Origin: Isoperla grammatica
Taxonomy: Eukaryota > Arthropoda > Insecta > Plecoptera > Perlodidae
Reading direction: 5' to 3'
Length of the DNA: 64,000 bases
NCBI GenBank assembly: GCA_945910005.1
Contig: OX246741.1
Location: forward strand, 42,190,232-42,254,231
In this document: piece by piece, positions 23,615 to 36,180 of the stretch
How positions within the stretch are numbered: the stretch's first letter is position 1
How the letters are laid out: the number at the start of each line of letters is the position of its first letter
Notes under the pieces: model-generated
Database searches by the model: none
The model's input: the letters and a program-made list of their open reading frames with translations, nothing else
What the model was told of the DNA's origin: nothing
Made by a program: the position numbers and the translations under genes

Positions 23615-25131
23615 ACTTTATACGCATTATCATAATGAAAACATTACAAACGACATTGTACATAATCTAGTTCTCATCTTAGTAGAACGAAAATCTGAAG
23701 GTCATTAATCAATGTCAAAAATATCCACCCGTAAGTTTGTCGAGAAGTTCCTGCAGACCGAGGTCTCCGCTAGTAGACTATGAAGAATGATCTGTTAGTC
23801 TAAGTTCCAACCTATTCAGCAGCTCCGTCTAGAAAGTTTGGCCACAAATCGTTACAACGATCTGGTAGTGCGATGAATATGCATGGAGAGCAAGTAAGTC
23901 TAGCTCGGCTATCTAGATGAACGTCTGAGTAAATCTGTTTTAAAGATGGCAATGAACGTTGGCCACACGAAAACATTAGCATGTTTTGTTTGTTTCTTCT
24001 TGGAGGTTTCCCAAGCTACATGTATGAAAACCATCACGTGACATACATGCTCGTCACAATGGTCGATGAATTAGCACTTGGTTAAACTTTATATCGATGC
24101 TAATATAAATATACATAATACAACCGATTACAAATGGGTTCCCCCTTTAATTCTTTAATTAGAATAATCTGCAAATTTTTCATGTACTTGTTTTAAAATT
24201 TGTGTTAATTGCTCTTTATTTCCCATTAGTTTATTTGAAACTGATTGATCTGATTAGATGGGTTTGTGTCAAAGATCCATTTTCATTTTGTACTCTTTTT
24301 TACAAGTACTTTCAATTCTAGATATCTATTCTACGTACCCATTGTTCCCGTATACTTTTCCTATTTTTATTCTTTATTAAGATGGTTATGTTTGAATATG
24401 ATTATTATATCAACTTTGATTCAGTGAACGTACTATGTTATGGTTGAATGATAGAGACATTTACTAAGCCAACCATATATAACCTACATGAACAATTCCA
24501 TATGTTACAATATGTAAGATTTGATTTATGTCTTGGTCAGGATGTAGGGCATCATTAATCTTAGTCTTGAAGTTGTCTGTATGTAGATTTGCATGTAGGT
24601 TGGATGGAAGATAAGATACAACCCTTCACCCTTAAAGATAAAATACCTTCGTTATTCATTCATCTCTTTGCTCTCGACAAGTGCGATCAGTGGCTTTCCT
24701 AACATGTAAGTGGTTTTGTAAAAGTAATTTTATGTTTTAGTTGCATTGGACTTTATTCAATTTACTCTCAAGGTTATTCACAACGAGGGAAGGGAAAAAA
24801 CTAGAAATAATTCACGATTAAAGATATAGGAATTAAAACAACAATACAACAACAGCTGTCTGTATAAGTGTACATATTTTAAATTGCTTTTTAACATGCA
24901 AATGCAGTAAGTAGTGCGCGTATGCTGTTTGCAATCCTGAATATACACACAAAACTAGTCCTTAGTCATTGAGGAGACTGTGTTTGTATTGAAGTATATA
25001 ATTTAAAAATGTATGTTTATAGATTGTTTATATATCTTACAAACCTTTCAAAATTAAAGATGATTATGATTGTATAACCTTTGTTAACAATTAGACTTGT
25101 AGGATCTATTGAAGTAGAAAATAAAGAACGT
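23615..25131. other. No gene seen
   Basis: AT-rich non-coding DNA; nothing supported. Confidence 0.5.
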
Positions 25132-25714
25132 GTCATTGAGTGACCCCAACCCCTAGCACGAGGGGTGCAACCACCCGCCGATACCTTGCACCCCTCCGTG
25201 CAGGACGAGGCAGGGCTGCCACAACACGTCATTGAGTGACCCCAACCCCTAGCACGAGGGGTGCAACCACCCGATACCTTGCACCCCTCCGTGTAGGACG
25301 AGGCAGGGCTGCCACAACGCGTCATTGAGTGACCCCAACCCCTAGCACGAGGGGTGCAACCACCCGATACCTTGCACCCCTCCGTGAAGGACGAGGCAGG
25401 GCTGCCACAACGCGTCATTGAGTGACCCCAACCCCTAGCACGAGGGGTGCAACCACCCGATACCTTGCACCCCAGGACGAGGCAGGGCTGCCACAACGCG
25501 TCATTGAGTGACCCCAACCCCTAGCACGAAGGGTGCAACCACTCGATACCTTGCACCCCTCCGTGCAGGACGAGGCAGGGCTGCCACAACACGTCATTGA
25601 GTGACCCCAACCCCTAGCACGAAGGGTGCAACCACCCGATACCTTGCACCCCTGCCACAACGCGTCATTGAGTGACCCAACCCCTTAGCACGAAGGGTGC
25701 AACCACCCGATACC
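25132..25714. repeat. Minisatellite, about 93-bp unit, hairpin-forming, 6.5 copies
   Basis: Units start gtcattgagtgaccccaacc at 25132, 25228, 25321, 25414, 25500, 25593 and 25664, so lengths are 96, 93, 93, 86, 93 and 71 bp, then a partial copy. Each full unit contains cacgaggggtgcaa and, 12 bp later, ttgcacccctccgtg. The two pair into a 14-bp stem with one bulged base. The 86- and 71-bp units have lost the distal part of the hairpin. The open frames across it on the minus strand arise because 93 is a multiple of three. Confidence 0.92.
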
Positions 25715-25997
25715 AGTAACTAAAAGTGATTGATCGCGGGCCTTTCTTAATCTGGCAGTTATGTAAATAGAAGGAACTGCTTTGACTCCCACACCATCGA
25801 GCCCTGTAATTTCAGCAACCTGTACTCAGAAAGTAAAGAGTTTCACCCCTAGACACGCTAACACTTCCAGGGTAATATGACGAATACCGTCAAGGGTATT
25901 GATTAAAGTTACCACAACGTAAGTATTTTCATGCTTACGAAATAGCAGTTACCAATACATTTTCTACTTCTGTGGTTTCTACCGTCCAATTGAAAAC
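25715..25997. other. No gene seen
   Basis: Unique sequence between the minisatellite and SINE B copy 1; nothing supported. Confidence 0.5.
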
Positions 25998-26190
25998 GCC
26001 GGCGCGGTTGGCCGAGGTCGATTAGGCGTTGGTCGAGTAAACTACGTTCTCTGCGTTCCAGGTTCGAATCCTGGCTTAGGCATGGATGTGAGTTGGCGTA
26101 GTTTCATCCTCACAATCCCCCACTCATCGTCTCGATTAGCCTCGTTGTAAAAAACAAGGAACCTAAAACCACAAATATTCTTATTGATAA
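25998..26190 (+). repeat. SINE family B, copy 1 (tRNA-Leu/Ser-like head)
   Basis: The head reads gccggcgcggttggccgagg with box A-like ggttggccgaggtcg and box B ggttcgaatcc, and a long variable arm between them as in class II tRNAs (Leu/Ser). It is followed by a body shared with the copy at 36003: cactcatcgtctcgattagc and ctcgt, then an A-rich tail (gtaaaaaacaagg, aaccacaaatatt). Two dispersed copies with the same layout in one window identify a SINE family. Confidence 0.8.
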
Positions 26191-28469
26191 CGGGGAAATG
26201 AAGACCTTTGGTTGGTTACCTGTGAATTCTTACACTGCTACGCGAGGAATCTGTTGATTGCCGTTGAAACAGCGACCTGAACGGGGCAGTAGATAAGGAT
26301 CTGAGTTCGGTATGAGACTACTTACGTTGAAACTTGTGTAACAGTATAACAGAGTGTGAACCTTGGTCGAAATAGAGTTGAGTGAATTTAGCACCAGAGT
26401 TGGCGGAGGTCAGAGAAATGTGTCTAGCGAAGTTGAGTGGTATTTATTGCCACCCAACAGGTTGTTTTGGGCTAAGTTTACTATTCTGAGTGTTAAAGTC
26501 TCTTTTTCTATGATGAATGTTTAGACTACATTGAGTGTGTTAAATAAAAAAATAAAAAATGAAAGCGTATCTTACAAAACTCACGTTTCGTGACTACTGT
26601 GGACTAGCCTCATTTTACCCATGCGTATGTAAATGGTGATACTGTTTATCCGTAAGAAGAGCATAAAGAAAAAAACACGTTTCTTTTAAATGGTTGTGCT
26701 AATTTCGTGGTGGTTTATGACTGAGCAAGCACGCATAATGAAAGATATATTTAGAAATGTAATTTGTGATAAGTAAATTAAAACATTTTAGGTAATGTTA
26801 TAAACTACTGCCACGTGAAAACAAGAACGAATGAGTTCCAAACGCCAAAGGATGTAGCCAAAGTAAACACAAGTATACACAAAGGCTAATTTTCAAGAGT
26901 TAATTTCTGTTATCCTAATTTTGTTGCGAGAGTCTAAACACGAGAGAAAATTGAACAGTGAAATCTGAGCTTCAAGTCTAGAAGGCACTTTCGGTAGGAT
27001 GAATTAAGTGAAGCGAAACTTTGCCCGGACTCAACGTACAATTTCTCCAGACATCTCGTCTCATCAAGAGGTACAGCTGAGGAAAGATCAAAAGAACCTT
27101 CAAATTCTTTTAGAATTAGACGTACTTAAAATGTTTGGAGATCGAATTGTCCATATTATAGTTTGATGATCCTCGATCATCAGTTGGTTTCAATGACTGT
27201 TGCATATGCTATCGCTAGCAGTAGATCAGATCTGAGTGAGGGTCGTTTTATTTCTCCCAACTGTACTTTTCTAATATTCTTTTTGATTGCTTCAAAAGTC
27301 TGGAGTCTTTGCTACTTGCTCAGCGGCTCCTAACTAAGCTCAGCCTACAAAATAAAGGTCAAAAGAACAATTCTGCACTACAATAGTGTTCACGTTTTCT
27401 GCAGGCGGTCCATCTTTAATTATAATTCAGTCTGCTATAGCATAATTCAAAGGCGTTTAGTTTTGTTTGTTATTTGCCTCCAACATTTGTTTAGAACTTT
27501 TAGCCGATAAAAACTAAAAAGGTAAGAAACTTACAGAAATAAAATAAAATATTTTTTTAAAATTAAAATTCATTAAAATAATTAATTTTGAAGCTAATAA
27601 AAATCACAGGTAGTGCAAATCTGTTTGAGTGGCTTGTTTGCAGTTTCGGCACGATTCTGGAATTTAAGTAAACACTGACTTAATTACTGTAGGAACGAGA
27701 AACAAAACAATTGCATTGTTTGCCCACCCTATGAAAATTAAGTTCTTGTAACGGATTGGGTAGACAATTTCAAAATAACCATTTCATTTATTTTAATTTC
27801 AATCTATATCGATGTGTTATGCAGTTGAACAACGTAAAATTACACCGTTGTTACGATATTGAACTATATCTGATTACTACTTTCTAAAATTAGCAGAATA
27901 ATCAAACACACTTTATAGTTCCTTTCCGCGTTCACAAATGAATACTGCAGTTGTTAATCGCCGCATATAAAGGTTAAACGTGTCGCCAAACAGGGAACAA
28001 ACACGCGAAAACGCGCGCGTTATGGTTTTCTCAGAACTGTATCTCGTGATCCATGCGATAGATTAGTCTCGTTTCGTTGTGTGATTAGACCAATAAACGA
28101 CGCTTTCAACGTTCACTCATAATAATCAAGAATGTTGTTAAATTATATGTAAATTTGATCCGGATGGATCGGCGGCTATTTACAAGTTACCCAAACAATG
28201 TCCGAACATGCGACTTGGCAAAGCTCTAGAGATAAAAACTGATCACAAGAATTTTTCGGTCCACCGGTAAAAAATGTTCTATTACAAAACTGTGTTAAAA
28301 GAAAAAAAATACATTGACATATTTTAGAGTCTACTCACTTAAGAAACAAGAATGATATTTCAGTTCAGGGAGTTGGTTCATGTTCTTGTTACTTCACGTC
28401 TATGTTGTTATCTAATCGAGTAACGAAGAGTGGTAGATGCTGATGAAGGAAGGATAATTACATAAAAAC
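26191..28469. other. No gene seen
   Basis: AT-rich non-coding DNA; no supported gene, RNA or repeat. Confidence 0.5.
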
Positions 28470-28530
28470 ATGTGCCTTATGTGAGATTCGAACCCACATC
28501 TCTCAACGAATGAGCCACCGCGGGCGGCTA
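28470..28530 (-). repeat. tRNA-like SINE-head remnant
   Basis: On the minus strand, ggtggctcattcgttgag (box A-like) is followed by gggttcgaatctc (box B). The spacing is short (about 10 bp), so the segment is internally deleted and cannot be a functional tRNA. Confidence 0.45.
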
Positions 28531-29697
28531 GGTAAGAAGTAACAGCAGACATTCTTACTGCGAGGGCAAAATGTTTTAGTTTATGTGTGGAAAATCAAAA
28601 CAATTCAAATGTTGTACAGAAATACCAGAGAATGAAACGAGCACCAGGACAAACCTCGTTTTAGTGCAAAAAGTGATTTCAATTTGTGTTTTCAAAAATA
28701 CATGTTTAGTGATACAGATATCATCGACAGAACAAAACGAAATGTTTACGTGTCTCTAATCATATATTATTATAGTATTTAGTACTTCAGCGTTCCATTC
28801 AGCTGAAGGGTTGTTTTCCGAAATGAGAAAATAGACTGACATGTTCAGAGATATATTTACTAAAAATATACAGAAAGGGTCACATGTTTCATAATTTCGA
28901 ACAAATTGTTAATTTAAAGGCGACGTGCGCGCCTTCTCTCGGCCGAAGCTGCGGCGCGATCACTAATGAGGCCCTTAAAACGTGATTATCCCCCGCAAAC
29001 ATGGACGCGGCTTTGTATTCTAAATCAGGCTTAGTCGATCCGGCTGGGTAATACTGAATACATCCTTAGCACAGCGCTGTGCCCAACTTCACCGGCGAGC
29101 AGAGTTGTTTCTGAATTATTTAACTACTTTACCGGCGCAGCTCGACAGTAATACGGTTAATAATGCCGTGTTTAGAATTTATCCTAAAGATAATATGCTA
29201 GCCTGGATCATTAAACGTCTCATTAATAATATTAACTAAAAAGTTAGATAAAAGCCAAAATAGAAGTTTTTTATTTTTATTGAAGTTCACTTGCTTGTTA
29301 TAAATACTTTCTCCATACATTGTCCATAACACTATATTCAGCTTAAAACATGGTTTGCATTATAGATAGCATTTGTCAAAATATAAAACAAAACAAACTA
29401 CTGTTCTATTGAAAAAAGAAAGAAAAGTGTGAAAAGGAAGTAAGATGACTACAGACACAAAAGTATAAAGAGAACAAATAGGGTGAGAGATACAGTCAAA
29501 AAGGAGGAAAAGGGGGGGGGGTTGTAAAAATTGGGAAAAGGAAAAATGTACATGTAAGATGTATGTAGCATGTAGCTGTGACGTAGGTTGTGGTCAGCCT
29601 ATTCTCCTACCATGCTATGAAAGTGACCGTGTTTTCAACAGTACAACAAGTACACGAAACGTTTTCTATGAAACCCAATTCCATAAAATATTCACGC
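28531..29697. other. No gene seen
   Basis: A GC-richer patch at 28920-29150 (gcgcgccttctctcggccga and nearby) has no open frame or motif I can name; the rest is AT-rich. A G9 run lies near 29512. Confidence 0.45.
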
Positions 29698-29700
29698 TAA

Positions 29701-29788
29701 TGACGTCACGCATAAGAAGTGTTCACAGCAGCGGTCAACGATTTATCATGACGTCACACAAGGGGCTGACATTTACGTTGTGACGTCA
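29701..29788. promoter_or_regulatory. Cluster of three CRE octamers
   Basis: Exact TGACGTCA palindromes at 29701-29708, 29749-29756 and 29781-29788, with a half-site-like tgacgtag near 29579. TGACGTCA is the established CREB/ATF site. Whether the cluster acts on the prohormone-like gene 7 kb downstream is unknown. Confidence 0.55.
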
Positions 29789-29870
29789 CGGTTTAAGTCA
29801 CGCACCTGTAGCTAAATGTCAACAAGGTCTCCTACCGACTGCGTGAGACATGATTCAATATTGAATAACG

Positions 29871-29885
29871 CCCCCCCCCCCCCCC
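29871..29885. repeat. Poly-C tract (15)
   Basis: Uninterrupted C15; other long C runs in the window are at 54297-54311 and 62288-62306. Confidence 0.9.
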
Positions 29886-30096
29886 TACACACCACGTCTA
29901 CATGATTGAATGGGTTGCACAAACCTTTGATAAGATGGAGTTACTGAAGAACTCGGGTGGCAGAGAGTATTGAGTATTGAGAGTATTCAGAGTATTGGGC
30001 GCACCATTCTAAAATGGCCGAAACATGTTTGACCTGGCACATAACATAATAATGAAAACAATTTAAAATATAACTGTTGTTGTTTATTGAAATGCA

Positions 30097-30116
30097 ATAT
30101 ATATATATATATATAT
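30097..30116. repeat. (AT)n microsatellite
   Basis: Perfect TA dinucleotide run of about 20 bp. Confidence 0.9.
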
Positions 30117-33100
30117 TTCTAATCCAAATCTGGAGATTTATTAAAGAGAATGAAAATACTTATAAATGCTAACCATCAAAACTAACAAAAACGACTTCTT
30201 GTGAAACATATACAAACATGCTGCCAAAATATTCAGAGTTAAAACATTGGAGTCAAAATATTATATTTCAATATTTATAATTTGTCTTGTGATAATAATG
30301 TTTTACACATTAATGACTAAGTAATATTTAGTGATAGTTATATGTATTGTGTGTTTTGGCGGTTTGCACTTACAGTGTACTCTCCGTCAACTCAAACACA
30401 CTGTACTGGCCATCTTTACACTTCAATGATACATAAATAAAATATGAATAAATAAAAAGTAATAATAAATGATAAATACCGAACCAACTATTCAATGATA
30501 TACATTATTTCAGAAAAATCAATTTGTTGATCCGTATATGTTAATAATAATATCTCAATCGATATGTTTCTTCAACAAAGGACGTCAATCTTGATTATAT
30601 AGGCGTAAACTGACATATTGTTTTCCCTATATTTAAATAATTATAGGCAAGCTAGCTCCCCCATTATTGTTTTAAACTGTCCCCAAGTAGCATGTGTTGT
30701 ACAGAAACACCGACAACAACAGATAGGGCCCCCTTTAGCCATTACTCATCTGGTATCGTCAACCTTCATTCAATCTCTAGGTTCGAGCTAGTATCAATGA
30801 GAGGGGACAACAACAACTTGTCACTGTTGTGTGTCCGCCCCCCGCGTGACCCAATGACCCCAAGGTCACGTGATAAAGCCTCGGGTAACATGACCAACCC
30901 ATTTATCACCGGGAAGTGTTCATTAAATCCCTTTTACGCGCAATATAGTGGAAACTGCGTTGCTAAGCCGAGGCCGGGAGAAAAAACTGTGCTTGTTGTC
31001 ACCATTGGAAAATATATTCCAATTCTCACTCCATAGATTTAAGTAAATTAACTTTTTATATACTTTGCACTTAATTACAAAAAGTGATGTTCCTCTATTT
31101 GTAATAATTTTGTAAATTTATCAATCAATCAACGTTTGTTCCTGTTTTGAACTACGAAGTCGGGTAGGGGGTGGGAGGTTTCCAAAATTCACTTGGGCCT
31201 CTGGTCTACCTAACCCGGCTGGCCTTGACTCTTGCCTGACGCTTCATCCATTTCTTCTTTATCTATAAACGTATAATAAATATATAAATAACGAATAACA
31301 TAACCATGTTTCAAATAAACCTTTAATCTGTTTTGACTGAAGCATGGTAAATATACGTTCAGTTCTCCTCTTCGGGAGATATTTCTGAGGAAATAATTAA
31401 GCCAAGTAGGCCATTATTGTACGCTTGACCCTCATATTATTATAATATAACTCCTCTTATTTGTTGATATTTGGTATTGTGCTTTAAAATCATAAGAATT
31501 GAAATAAAATAGATGCAACAAGATATCAAGTGTTAAGTTTTAAAAGGAAACATTTACACTCACATATTAACGAAATTGTAACAACTGTCCCCGCTTTGAA
31601 GACTATACAGGCCTAAAATATTCCATTCTATGTCTTTTTTCTATGAGCTATCCACACACACCAAATATAATCAATATCTACAAACTATGTCGAGCGTTTA
31701 GATAAATAGAAAACGTTTCACTTATCGTGATCAACATTGTTTAAAGACCGAGGTAATTGTGCGCTTCCAACCGATGTCAATACAGTGAAACACGACACTA
31801 CCAACCTTATCACACGAGGAATCACCATGCCACGCACGAAAATAACCAAACATAAGCTCGACGTTTCAAGTGGACACGTGTGACGTCAACCCGACGTATG
31901 CGATGACATGCAAGGACACTTGAACACGGGGATTATTTCGAAACAAAAAGAGTCCATAACTTGCATTCTACGTAGTTTTACGCCGAACATTTTCCGTGTA
32001 GCCCTAGTCATTTGACAAGACACATTAATACAAAGTACAAGGTAAAATGAATTACAAAATTATTGTACCAAATATTATAGTATGTGTTTTTGTTCATTTA
32101 AATTACCAAGTTCACGAAAATATGCATATGAATAAATAAAAATGCACAATGTTGCTAAAACACAGTGAAATTACTCAATTTCAAGGTTTATTTTATACAA
32201 GGAAACATTTTTTTTGTCAGTCGACACTCCCTGCGGTAGTAAGACACTGCTACATAGTTCTACTTATCTTGATTTCTTGTCGCAGTGCAACGACCTAACA
32301 CACATATTTTAAAAGATGTGATAGAATATTAATAATCATTGATCGCTTGACACTTTAGATTCGGATACTGGATGGATGGATGCTCATTTCTAATTTTCAA
32401 AAGATCGAACATTTATTTTATTTATAAGCTAGCGTAAATATTTGTTTTCAAAGCTCATGTAAACTGCAGTTTGAAATTTGAAAATTGTGTTAATAATAAA
32501 TACTGTTTGTCTGGCGATTTATTCTTCCAACGGTTTCACACACAAACATGCAGCACACTTTACAACGGTTGACCAATACTACCGTAAAAAGCACTTCAGC
32601 CTTTATTGTATCCATTCATATAGGTGCGAACGAATGTAAAAACACATTAAATTCGGTATTAAGAACAACACCTCTAAGTTTACTGAACCCACGAGACGAA
32701 TTTTACATTTTGAAACGTTTTGAAATTGTCAAGAAACCGTTGGTAGGTAGGTTGAATAACATTCGTCATGGAATAAACATCTTTTGGGAGGGCTACAAGC
32801 ATGTTAGAAACTGTTTCCTTCAGTGTTCGTGCGTTTTATTGAGCCCGTGGGAGCCGACAGCATCCTCGTAACTTAGACACACATGAACGTGAAGCAGCCA
32901 TAACACCCGTTCGAGCGCTAGACATTCATTCACGAGCTACTAATTCCATCGCGACAGTGGAAGAAGCAACACATTCATAGAAGCAACCGCATTTAGATGT
33001 TGTGCAAACATTTAAAACACTTTTTTATGAGATGCGACAGACCGTTAATTTTATGTAATGTTGCTGTTGAGTACACTTGTATTTACTCCCATTGGTTCCA

Positions 33101-34034
33101 CGAGTTTCATTTTTTGTTTCTTTCGGAATGAAGAAGTTAGTAAAACTTTTATATTTTAACTAGACCCTATTGACATTCAGTACGTATTAAGTTTCATTTG
33201 TAGTTAATAATAAATATGGTAACATCCTACTTGGCCATTAATTTCAGCTCAAACGAAACATATTGGCTTTTGTTAGCTAATTCGCAATGACTTTATTCCA
33301 TGTAAATTGATGCTTTGTTCAAGAACCAACAATTTGAGTGAAGCAACCGCGTTTGATAATACACACTTGTCGTTCACATAGTTGATTTAAAATGTACTCC
33401 CATAAGATGCGGTGGGGCGTTAATTAAAGGTGCATTAAAATATCTTTCAAGAGTAAACTTCACTCATTGTGGCTTAATACAATGCTATTTCAAAACTATA
33501 GTTTCCAAAGCCATAACCTTATCAGATGTAGAATTGAATGACCATCGGACACTGTAATTCATAATGGTTGTCATAAAACATTATGTAGATATTTAAGACT
33601 GACATAAAACACTCGAAGTCAAAGTTTGTCAGAAGTGGTTTGAGTTTTCATGTCTCCTTGGTTGTGGTTGTCATTATATTTCATAGTTTGCAACACAAAG
33701 TTTATAGGTCAAAACAAATAGAATGAAACCAATTACTAAAGTTTGCGACTACGTTTACTCAACTCTGCGGCTGCGGCAAACGCTGTCATGGTTAAGTCCG
33801 TTAGTTCAAGAAGTGGTTGAGATTAGTCATTAGTATTATCCTTAGAGCAGAGTTACATCTCTCCTCTAAGGTATTATCATGGTCACTGAGTTGAACGCTC
33901 ATAAATCACAGCATACATCTCTTTAATATTAATCATAAAAAAGATAACTAGTAGTGTATTTTAAGTAACTGGGAATCAGATTATTCATAACGACAATATT
34001 AGATAACACAACTTCTGTTTTTTTCATTTTGAAT
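30117..34034. other. No gene seen
   Basis: AT-rich non-coding DNA. A GC-richer stretch at 30690-31030 carries a 114-codon open frame without a recognisable domain and a ccaaggtcacgtg motif (nuclear-receptor half-site overlapping an E-box) at about 30861. An open frame at 32548-32871 is likewise unrecognised. Confidence 0.45.
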
Positions 34035-34039
34035 TTTGA

Positions 34040-34352
34040 GGTCCCGGGATCAAATCTCGCTGTACGCAGAAGTTTTTTAACTTTTATAAGGATTCAATTC
34101 CATCACTTCTTGTCTAAGTAATAGGTAAACGGTGACTTTGGAGCCGTTTTAGCAACGAAGCACTCAAAACATTCAAAGTTCTGATTCGACCTTATTGATT
34201 CTGGCATTTGTCCGTAGGTTTTCGCACTGTCCGATCACTGATTCTTGTGTTTCTTATTTGACATATCGATCTTTGATTGGTTATCGCTCACTCGTCGATG
34301 GTGTTTGGAGCCTACAGGGTTGGTTTATTCACTTTATATTAAAGTCCCCCAC
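34040..34352 (+). repeat. SINE family A, copy truncated at 5' end
   Basis: Begins at the box B-like gtcccgggatcaaatctcgc; the box A half is missing. It then follows the 63630 copy closely: gcagaagttttttaac, ggattcaattccat, the core aaacggtgactttggagccg, tagcaacgaagcactcaa, then gattggttatcgctcactcg and the 3' end aaagtcccccac. The two copies match along their whole shared length with scattered substitutions. Confidence 0.85.
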
Positions 34353-34716
34353 TGAAAATCAGTCTTGTTACTGAATGAGTAGACTCCAAATGTGAATTTA
34401 TTTATTTTATTTATTTATTTGGGCTTTTAAAAAATATAAGAAACTTACAAGATACTTGCATATAAATTACAATATTAGTAGTTGTTTCAATTAATAATCA
34501 ACATTCTTTAGTCAACCACATAGACTAGAGTTCTTTTAAATCTTTCAAAACGTATCAAGGTAGAATCGACCAAACCAACACCTTTCTGCTTCGATTCTTA
34601 TCTTCAAGCGTCAATGATTTACGGGGCTTCGTATTGGCTGAGCTTGCGTGGTGACATAGCTGGATCGTGACCGCGTAAACACAGCTGTTTAGTCTACCGA
34701 ACACAGCCTTGGTATG
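34353..34716. other. No gene seen; TTTA-rich tail near 34397
   Basis: A (TTTA)-rich run at 34397-34422 is followed by AT-rich sequence resembling the reverse complement of a retrotransposon 3' end. No coding remnant is present. Confidence 0.4.
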
Positions 34717-34770
34717 TGACGTCAATGATGTCGCACGTGCGACGTCATACGATAGTGACGTCATACGATA
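34717..34770. promoter_or_regulatory. Second CRE cluster with an E-box
   Basis: TGACGTCA at 34717-34724 and 34756-34763, with CGACGTCA at 34740-34747. Between them is cacgtg. A 14-bp direct repeat, gacgtcatacgata, occurs twice (34741-34754 and 34757-34770), so part of the cluster arose by local duplication. Binding sites are inferred from motif only. Confidence 0.5.
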
Positions 34771-36002
34771 CATGGGATGCAAGATGTGATTCTGGGAAAC
34801 CTGTAGGATGGTTAGTTTCGTGTTGTCGTTGTTCAACATGGTCGTTAAAATAGTTACGATTTATGATTCTAGAAACGTGTTGGTAAAGTAAAAATATCTA
34901 TGAATTATTAACATATTTTATAAGGTTGTTCTCTATCGTTTCAACGAAAGCTGGGAAATTGGATGAAAAACATTGATCCAATCCAGATATTTTATAACAC
35001 TCACACACTTTAATGATTATTCCGTATCATTTCACAAAGATGTCCGTGAAATAAAACTGATTAACTGTAACACGCAAGAACATGTACGCCTTGCTAAAAT
35101 ATGTAACTTCAAATTCATCTCCAATCGTTGTTGTACACTATTGAGAGCAAGTACCTCCTTCCACCTTTCGTTTCCCTGATACATACCGAACTTGCTGGCC
35201 GTCTCCACACCCATTCACCGACCTGTAAATAAATAGACAACCTGCCGCGTAGATAAAACACGGTAGAGATAGATAACAAACCCAGACAGCTACGTGTGTT
35301 CTTCTCCCGCGTGTGCTCCTGATACACGTAAAGCCGCCCGGTCCCACCCCTTTGCTTGCTCCTCCCCTCGCAGCTCACGGGTCAGCTGTCTTCTTTTTCT
35401 GATTCCCTGATACACGCCAAGCTTACTAAAACACGATTTCTGTTTTTTTTTACTTATTTTTATTTATTTTATAAAACCACATGCATGCATGATAGTTCGA
35501 TCAAGTGGTAGCAGCTACTTTATTTATATCAGTTTATTATGAAAATATTAATTATACACTAATAATATTGAGAGAATGTTAAATAGTATTTTAAGTACTA
35601 ATTTATGCGCAGTAACAACGTTGATAACAATATCAATCAATAGATTGAATATAGATTGAATATTGTGTTGAAATCAATTGCATGAAGTTCTGCGGTACCA
35701 TTTACAAATACAAACACAACAATAATCTGATAGCTAACGCACGCTATTCTTATTTCTAGAAATGATTAAGATAGTTTTGACTTGAAACTTCTAAAGTAAT
35801 TAATGCCCCACTGTAACGTGAAAATGAATAGCACTGCTATACCCGTGACCCGAGGGTAGCAGAACTATAATATAATTCCTTTATACATGGCGGTCCACCC
35901 ATTGTTTAGGCCAATTGTTCCGCAAATCACGAACACACATACCCCATTCCTTACTTTTAAGTATGCATTAAACTACGTTTTATATTATCATTGCATTTTG
36001 AT
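34771..36002. other. No gene seen
   Basis: Includes a GC-richer region at 35170-35420 in which the phrase ctgatacac or ctgatacat occurs three times (about 35177, 35318 and 35407). No gene supported. Confidence 0.45.
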
Positions 36003-36180
36003 TTCTAAATACCGGCGCAGTTGGCCGAGGTCCAGGTTCGTTCCTGGTTCGACGAATCCTGGCTTGGATATGGATGTCATGTTGCGTGTTTTAACCCTCA
36101 TAATCACCCACTCATCGTCTCGATTAGCCTCGTAGCAAAAGTATGGGTCGTAAAACACCAAATATCATCATCGAATTGTA
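36003..36180 (+). repeat. SINE family B, copy 2
   Basis: Begins aaataccggcgcagttggcc with the same box A as copy 1, but the variable arm is shortened. A box B-like ggttcgacgaatcc carries a small insertion. The body cactcatcgtctcgattagc matches copy 1 exactly, followed by ctcgtagcaaaa and an A-rich end. Confidence 0.78.

Noticed and set aside
25017..25660. Gly/Cys-rich repeat protein on the minus strand
   Set aside because: Follows from the 93-bp unit being a multiple of three; units of 86 and 71 bp break the frame.
25132..25714. Regularly spaced repeats considered as a CRISPR array
   Set aside because: No unique spacers: the whole unit is repeated, and the genome is eukaryotic.
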